A stretch of 64,000 nt of DNA. Source: Blastomyces gilchristii SLH14081 (Eukaryota; Ascomycota; Eurotiomycetes; Onygenales; Ajellomycetaceae). Positions 57,705 to 64,000 of the stretch are shown here, in pieces (the stretch's first letter is position 1; every line of letters starts with the position of its first letter). The stretch is from positions 6,971,361 through 7,035,360 of the forward strand of contig NW_003101682.1 in NCBI RefSeq assembly GCF_000003855.2, read 5' to 3'. The notes beneath the pieces were generated by a model. The model was not told where the DNA came from. It did no database searches and worked only from the letters and a program-made list of their open reading frames with translations. The position numbers were made by a program, and so were the translations under genes.

Positions 57705-58743
57705 TTGTATACTGTTGCTAGAGCTCTTCGAGGGAGAAATATGTTGTTAGGTATTGCTGTATTAAATAGTTGTAGCTTTAAAGGTGGGGTGGGATGTATT
57801 GTTGTTGACTGACTGCCGAAGAGGCGAATGTTGTATAACTATATAATCTTGCGGTGCGGGGTAAATTTGGGGAATCGGCCCGGTTCTTATAACTTGTCGG
57901 TCGAGAATGTATACAAGTCCACTCCTGGCGGCGACCCTCCACCGCCGCCTAAAACGCTACACAAGGTGCCGAAGGGGTGTGGGAAGGTTCATGATGGCCT
58001 GGTTCTGCCATAAATCTGACTGAACTACTAACTGGACAAGTTAAGGCTGCCGGCAGAGTCAGTATGTATTGTTACATTAACTTTGGATATAGAATCCATC
58101 CGCAGAAACTACTGTAGTAGACAACATGAACTGAAATCATTTTTCTATGATATCATGATCTAAATCCCCGAAAACGCTCTCAAACGAATACAGAGCAGTA
58201 ACATATCCAGCATCCACTATCAACACTTACAACCTCTCGCAGCCGGGCTTATCCGCGCGCTAATTACTTACGTCTCGACTTCCCGCCGCTGTGTATAGTT
58301 AACTATATATCCTTGGCTTCAGGCGGTGGGCGTGTGCTGTGGAGTCTTCCTCCTGCTGTCTCCGCCGCCACCTGAACAACATCCCGAAATGTATGTACAG
58401 AGTACATGTCCTCCTATACACCGATGTATGTACATGTACTGTACATGTACATGTACTAACAATATCGAGGAGAGTGCCCGGGCAAGTACTCCCTGCGCTT
58501 CAGGCCGCCCTTCCTCAAAGCTATTTTACATGTGCCAGTTACTCCCAGAACCGTGATCACTGCCTATTTATTATCTAGCTATCCATCCAAGGTAGCTCTT
58601 GACCGACAGATCAGAAGACAACTGTTTTTATATTCTACCCGCAATTAGTTAAAAACGCAGAACTTTTTCTGCCTCCCTTTTGCGCAGATATTAAATCCAT
58701 GACCCCATTCCATCAACCTATCTCCCCGCTCACATCACATCAT
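57705..58743. other. Intergenic region with TGTACATGTA palindromes
   Basis: Promoter side of the aldolase gene and 3' side of the MYND gene. A cluster of TGTACATGTAC-like self-complementary units lies at about 58,391-58,456. No coding domain seen. Confidence 0.5.
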
Positions 58744-61700
58744 TTAACAATTAGGACCCGCAGTCCCTTTCCCCAAGCAAGTCTTCCTATGGGCCTTCCA
58801 GTGTATGCGCTGACACTTTGACGAGCAATACCTCACCAAATGGCATTGCGAGCATGACAACAACGCCCGCCCATGTACAGATTTCCCAGCACCACACGCC
58901 TCACACTGATTCTGTCCCGCCTTCTTCTCCTTGCCCAGCGCATCCTTGGTGTCAAGATACGGCAGAGTGAACAAAAGCGGTATCAAACCGCGGATAGCAT
59001 GCTTGGACACAGTTTCCCACTTCGGAAAGTCGCCAACGAAATTTGGCGGGAAGATCCCGTTCCCGCACGAGCAGAGTACCGGCTGGTGCAATTCGACGGA
59101 GAGCGGGATTCGAGACTTGGCCTTATACTCGCAGGTAGGCTTGTGCTTCCACTCCCTGCAGCGCTCGACAAACGCAGGCAGGAGCTTTTTCCATAATCTC
59201 AACTCATCCTCTTCAACGAGCATGGTGATCAATTCGTCCATGTCTAGCTTCGCGATGAAATCACGTATTGGCTTTTCCATATCCAACCGTAGCGGGACAA
59301 TTGCAACGTCAAGAGCTAGGGTGTGGTTGGATATGTCCATGCGAACGGAGGAGCGCAAAAATAGTATATGCAGTCCAATATCCCCGCAGCTTATTCCAAA
59401 TACCTTGCACTTCTCTCCCTTAACCCTAGCGAACGACATGTGCATGGCAAACAAGGTGTCTTTGAAGCATAATCTGCTGTCTTGATCGGGCTTTGGACGA
59501 GTGTTATCCAGATTACTGCGTACTTCACACTCCTTGCCGGAAAACATCGTCGAAACATGCGTAATCAGCCAACCAAAGTCTTCCATACGGTTGGTATCCA
59601 AAATAGGTAGTCGGTTTGGATTAAGGTATGGAATGTTCCAAGCCAAAGGTTCTCCTCCGGACAAGAAGACTGGGAACATGTAATCTGAGTAGCCCTGGCG
59701 GTCGGGTTTTTCGGCCCTGTGTGCAATTATCTCCACATAAGATGATTTTCTAGCAACTCGGATCGTGTTTTTCTTGTTCGGTTTGAGGACCGGAGCTGGA
59801 AAAGTAATCACAATCTCCCAAGCCTGTCCTTCTACAGGTACACGTAGGGAGCAGGGCGAAGGTTGGCTAACCACGATCTTATTCTGGCGCGTCAGGATTG
59901 CTTTTGCTTCTTTGGAGAGAAAATCGATACGAGCGGTGAAGCGATCAATTATTCTCTTTTTCTTATCGATATCAGCCGTTAGTGTGACATGATAGGAACT
60001 TGCGTGCATTTTCGCAGGGTATACTCTGTTGCTCCACAGTTGGGGTGGGCACGGCATGCCGGCGTGATTTGGGCGGTGCTTTGAAATATATACAGAGGAT
60101 TGGTTTCCAAGGTCACTGGAAAAGACAACTAGTTCAGTCCCCAATGCGTCCTCAAACATCGAGGAGATACCAGGTGTGTGATAAAGCGACATCCCAACTG
60201 TCGTGCTCTCTGGCTGCGCGAGTAGTAGCGCTGAGGGGACGACGAAAGAGATGATAAGAGGACTCTTCCCTTTCCAGCCACTGTGATCCTTAGCAATAGT
60301 TACGGCAAAATGATCGCTATTCCGCGGCCCGGAGCAAATGGCTTGCCCAAATCCAAGTTGCACAACTGCGAACAGACTGTGCTGGCCCAGGCCCATCTGC
60401 TTTGACTGAACAAATCCGTTGATATATGGCTTTGCTAGTTTACCGCAACGCGTCTTGGTGAAAACCGAGAGCTTTGCCCTTGGAACTTTAACCGTGATAG
60501 ACACCAAGTAAGGCATTTTCTTCCAAGCACGGAAATCATGGGAGCTTCGATCGTACTTGAATTCTTTGGTAAACAAGGGATCAGAATATACATCAAGAAT
60601 ATGGAGTTGAGTATAAAGTTCGTGGAGGAAATTCTGCCCGACTCCAAGAGCCTTATCTGCTTCAATCAGTGTGATCAAGGCCGAGATGGCCTTATTCCAG
60701 TCAACCATTACGCGCCCTTTAACAAATGCTAGAAACCGGACGAAACTCCCACGGTGGTAACGAATCATTTCACAACTTGGATGGGCCAAGACAAACTTCA
60801 CGTCTTCGTTCATGAACATGTTCATGTAGATCCCGAACAGAACAACTGCTAAGCTGTCCGGATCGAACTTGATAAGTGAGGAACAGCTACTTCCTGGCGA
60901 ATGTGACCAGTAGGGCCATTGATATTTCCACAATGTTCTGTTGTACACATTCCGCGTATTGACGCCATCCCCCATGGAACATTTGCGGAAATCATGCATC
61001 AACTGCTCCTCAGCATTTGCGACGGCTGAGGAATTTGTCCAGTATTGGACAGGGAAAACACCAAGTAGTATTGACACCGTCGGAAAATGTCCGGCAAAAA
61101 GGTCATTCAATAGTACGTCTACTTCGGGTACGTACTTGGCAAAGGACTCAGCATAGATCGTGGATGATTCTTTCTCGTACAGCAATGGGCCAGCGGCAAT
61201 GAAGACGTTGATACCACCAAGAAAATCAATAAGGTTGGAGGTGTCAATAACGTCGAAGGCTAAAGGAGCCACACCATCTTCGAGCGCGTAATCCTCCCCA
61301 TCTAGGGAGACAGTATCAAAACCATAGGACGTGCGGAACCACTTCGCAGAAGTTTCTCTAGTGGTGTCAAGATGCTGCAAGGTGTGACAAAAGGCAAGGG
61401 CATCACCAGCGAAGAAGCGCACGGTCACGGATTTGTGATCACGTTTTAATGATTGACACCAGATATTGAATTGAAGACGAGCTGATTCAACTGCGTTTTG
61501 AGCATGAGCAAAAGCCACCTCCTTGCGGTAAAAATGGGATCCTGCATCCACTGGTGTGTAGGCGGTTACTAGGTGGAACCCAAGTAGTGGATCCGTGCCG
61601 GAATGGAGCAGAGCGTTGTCATTTTCCAAGGGTGCCAGTGTTGGGTTCGGGTGCACATTTAGAGCTTTGGGATCATTGGAAGTGCTCCCATTCTTCCAGT

Positions 61701-62479
61701 AGCGCGAGTGCAAACCGGGGAGATCTTTAAGGGCTTGAATTGCATTGGGGGCAGCAGCGCGGGCTCCACCCAAGTCTATCCCGCTTCCCGCGGTTGCAAC
61801 TTTGACATCAAGACAAGCTTGGATTGCCTTACGGAAACTAGCAAGGTAGTCGGCTTTGTCCCGGACAGATATATATGAATGCCAGATGTCTCTCACAAGA
61901 GCAAGAGTCTTTGAGTCGCAGAATCTCAGAAACCGCCCATACTCACTTTTGTGCCAATATTTGAGAGAGCTTGAGAAACGATGTAGCTTCTTGACTTGGG
62001 ATTCAAGAAGGTTGTGCGACTTATCATCGATGAACAAATGATAGTAAATATTCCACAGCATTGAGGTATCCGCGCCTTCATTGGTATCCACGACGAGAGT
62101 AAGGAGAAGAACATTTCGGGCTATAAAAGGCTATGTTTAGCAGACAGACAAAGGCAAATTCAAGAGCAAAGCATAACTCACCAATAACTGCAGGTTGGAT
62201 ATCACAGCAAGTATAATCCAGCGGGCGAGGTTCTATCATCATGAGTGAATTGTGTCAGTGGTTATCATACAATAGTGTCATGTTGATAACAAACTAGAGA
62301 TGGTTACTTGATGAACTATTCATAAAGCTAGTGAAGAGGATATTTCTAGCATCTCCGCATCCAAGCAACAGCAGACGTGCAGGATCGTCACCAGGGATAT
62401 CCTGTGTCAAGCAGACAGCAGGAGTGTTGCCGATTGCATGGAAGAGAGAGAACTGATTCAGGGGTACTGGAGACGCCAT
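58744..62479 (-). CDS. DUF4470 and MYND zinc-finger protein
   Basis: Exons 62,479-62,308; 62,232-62,182; 62,120-58,744 join in frame to 1,199 residues. The N-terminus (FHAIGNTPAVCLTQDIPGDD, LLLLGCGDARNILFTSF, then DYTCCDIQPAVIARNVLLLT) is a DUF4470 domain, a Rossmann-like region also found in dynein-assembly proteins and fungal MYND proteins. The middle is long and without a known domain. The C-terminus (about 58,755-58,885) is a MYND finger: CEACGAGK, then LLSCSQCHLVRYCSSKCQ and HWKAHRKTC, with all zinc-binding Cys/His spaced as expected. MYND fingers usually bind proline-rich partner peptides. The molecular role is unknown; proteins of this layout are common in Eurotiomycetes. Confidence 0.85.
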
Positions 62480-63786
62480 TTATTAAACGCGCCTGTTACC
62501 GTATACACGAAGCAGATCAGAAAAGTCTCACGAAGGCCTATGGATTCGCGACAGGGCGGCAACATCAACTCCAGCATGACATGACAGTGGTTGGGAGAAT
62601 GGTATGTATATCTTGCGTGGTGGAAGTCTGGTGTTGTGTTGTTGAAGCGGTAAACACAGTGAAATATGAGGCGCAACATGACAACGGAGCAACTCGCAGA
62701 CAGACAGACAGACACACAACACACACACACACATCACACATGCCTTTGACTGTTGCCTGGGTCCTATCTGCGGAAGACATCGAAATTCTCAGGCGCGGTA
62801 GAAGCCCATTCTCCGACTGTGGTAATCCCACACACGGATATAGCTGAATAACTCTTCATAATATTCGAGTCCGAAATACCTATTAACCTACCTCTCGAAT
62901 TGCTCTACGCGAGAGCATGCATGCCGGTCCCCCCATAGCATAGTATGCTCGACGAGCCGAATGCTGATAGCCACGTCTCGCCGCGGGATGCGCAAGGCGA
63001 TGATATCATGATATCATAGTAGTTATCAGCCGTGGCTATCGCTTTTAGCGAACTTAAGCGACCAAACAGTCCATCATAACATCATTAACTAACTATACAA
63101 AGCTAGTTCCTCGGCTAGTAACGTTGAGCCCTTTCTTTTCAACAAGACAGCTTGCACCAGGCTATCATCCTAAACTACGCAATGTGCTTGGGATCTTCGC
63201 CGCATTGGTGTGAATTGTACATACCTACCTCTACAAGTGTGGATTCTGGCTCTCTTGGCCAGTGTACAGCAAAAGAAAGAGTTGCAGCTGGAAAGCGGGC
63301 GTTTATAATGGATAGATCGATGGGGAAAGAAAGGGGTGGGAGTGGTGATGTTGGCGTGGAGAGCGCAAATGCAAGGAGCGTGAGAGCAAGAGATCAAACT
63401 CTTTCCGACTTGACAGATCAAGAAAACAAGAAGTTTGTGTATATTTATTGATGTTATTGGTGATATTCCTTTTACTTGAAGGTGGGGCATCTGGTGTTTT
63501 GATTCTTGCTTGCGATGTCAAGCATGGTAACTTTTTCATTCATAACAAAGGAGCCCACCAACTATAGCATTAGTTAACCGAAAAGCGTTAGTTAGAGAGC
63601 AAACACATTTGCCCGCAGGGGTTGCAATCTAAGGCGATATTGCAATATCAGTTAAGATTTTGAATCCGAATATATGCTGAAGAAACCTTTATAGTCCCAC
63701 GTTTTACATTATGACTCAAGATAACTAAATAATTTGCTCATGAGCATCAATCGTACCAAACACAACAAAAAAATGAAAAGAAAATT
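62480..63786. other. Intergenic region with CA/GACA microsatellite
   Basis: Upstream of the MYND gene. A (CAGA)n(CA)n tract runs 62,697-62,738. A palindromic ATGATATCATGATATCAT lies near 63,001-63,018. No gene recognised. Confidence 0.5.
62697..62738 (+). repeat. (CAGA)n-(CA)n microsatellite
   Basis: Four to five CAGA units run into a broken CA repeat. Confidence 0.85.
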
Positions 63787-64000
63787 TCAAAATATGCAAG
63801 AATAGAAGAAAACAAGTGGTATCAAGAGAGTAGCGGAGGTGAGTGATATCAGACACGGACGCAACGGTGGACTTGCGGACCCGGGCGTGGGTTGGTGGGC
63901 CACTGGCGACTCCGGCTTCTTTGGCTCAATCGAGCCGCCACCAACATAACAATTCTGACTCGCAATCTGCATATTAACCGCCATCGCCATCGCCGTAACC
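63787..64000 (-). CDS. Possible partial gene at the window edge
   Basis: The minus strand is open from the window end to TGA at 63,787. It reads MQIASQNCYVGGGSIEPKKP, then a Pro/Ser-rich part and a hydrophobic end (LTSATLLIPLVFF). There is no known domain, and it may be the 3' part of a gene lying beyond 64,000 or chance. Confidence 0.2.
   Translation of the reverse strand, partial: VTAMAMAVNMQIASQNCYVGGGSIEPKKPESPVAHQPTPGSASPPLRPCLISLTSATLLIPLVFFYSCIF

Noticed and set aside
25940..62479. Secondary-metabolite or other functional gene cluster
   Set aside because: No synthase, P450 or pathway regulator set; neighbouring genes belong to unrelated housekeeping functions.

Overview
This window is a piece of a filamentous ascomycete genome. 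The genes have short GT-AG introns of about 58-210 bp and typical Eurotiomycete gene content. These include an SREBP-type bHLH factor with two membrane segments, an ENA-type P-ATPase, a sedolisin, exosome Rrp46, a Utr1-type NAD kinase and a DUF4470-MYND protein. The sharp split between an AT-rich, Gypsy-filled isochore and a normal-GC gene region fits dimorphic Onygenales of the Blastomyces/Ajellomycetaceae type. That placement is an inference; no species is assigned.

Positions 1 to about 24,900 are an AT-rich block with no intact gene. It is made of transition-mutated retroelements riddled with stops: a chromodomain Gypsy 3' end (1-830), the 3' half of a Tad1-like LINE with an (AAT)n tail (2,880-4,086), a minus-strand LINE ORF1 (4,090-5,095), and a minus-strand Ty3/Gypsy element (about 6,758-11,695). 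That last element is split inside its reverse transcriptase by a tRNA-headed SINE with 13-bp target duplications (8,836-9,216). A two-layer Gypsy nest follows: an outer element (12,317-23,816, TSD GATAA) interrupted by a younger sister copy (15,754-21,504, TSD TATAT).

From about 25 kb the base composition becomes normal. In order: a gene relic; an eight-exon agmatinase-like ureohydrolase (minus); a GAF-domain free methionine-(R)-sulfoxide reductase (plus) whose first coding exon is only the ATG; a broken UNC-93-like/DUF895 MFS transporter (plus); NAD kinase (minus); a secreted sedolisin protease (minus); a small membrane protein or broken gene (plus); exosome subunit Rrp46 (minus); an ENA-type cation ATPase (plus); an intact 185-bp TA-flanked MITE; an SREBP homologue (minus); a DHDPS-fold 2-keto-acid aldolase (minus); and a DUF4470/MYND protein (minus).

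The genes do not form an obvious biosynthetic cluster. They read as ordinary housekeeping and stress-response genes (NADP supply, methionine sulfoxide repair, cation export, sterol/hypoxia control, secreted proteolysis) beside a transposon-dense heterochromatin-like block. No new multi-gene system was found. The most informative structures are the dated transposon nest, the SINE with a possible LINE partner, and the CpG/CpC-biased transition signature.
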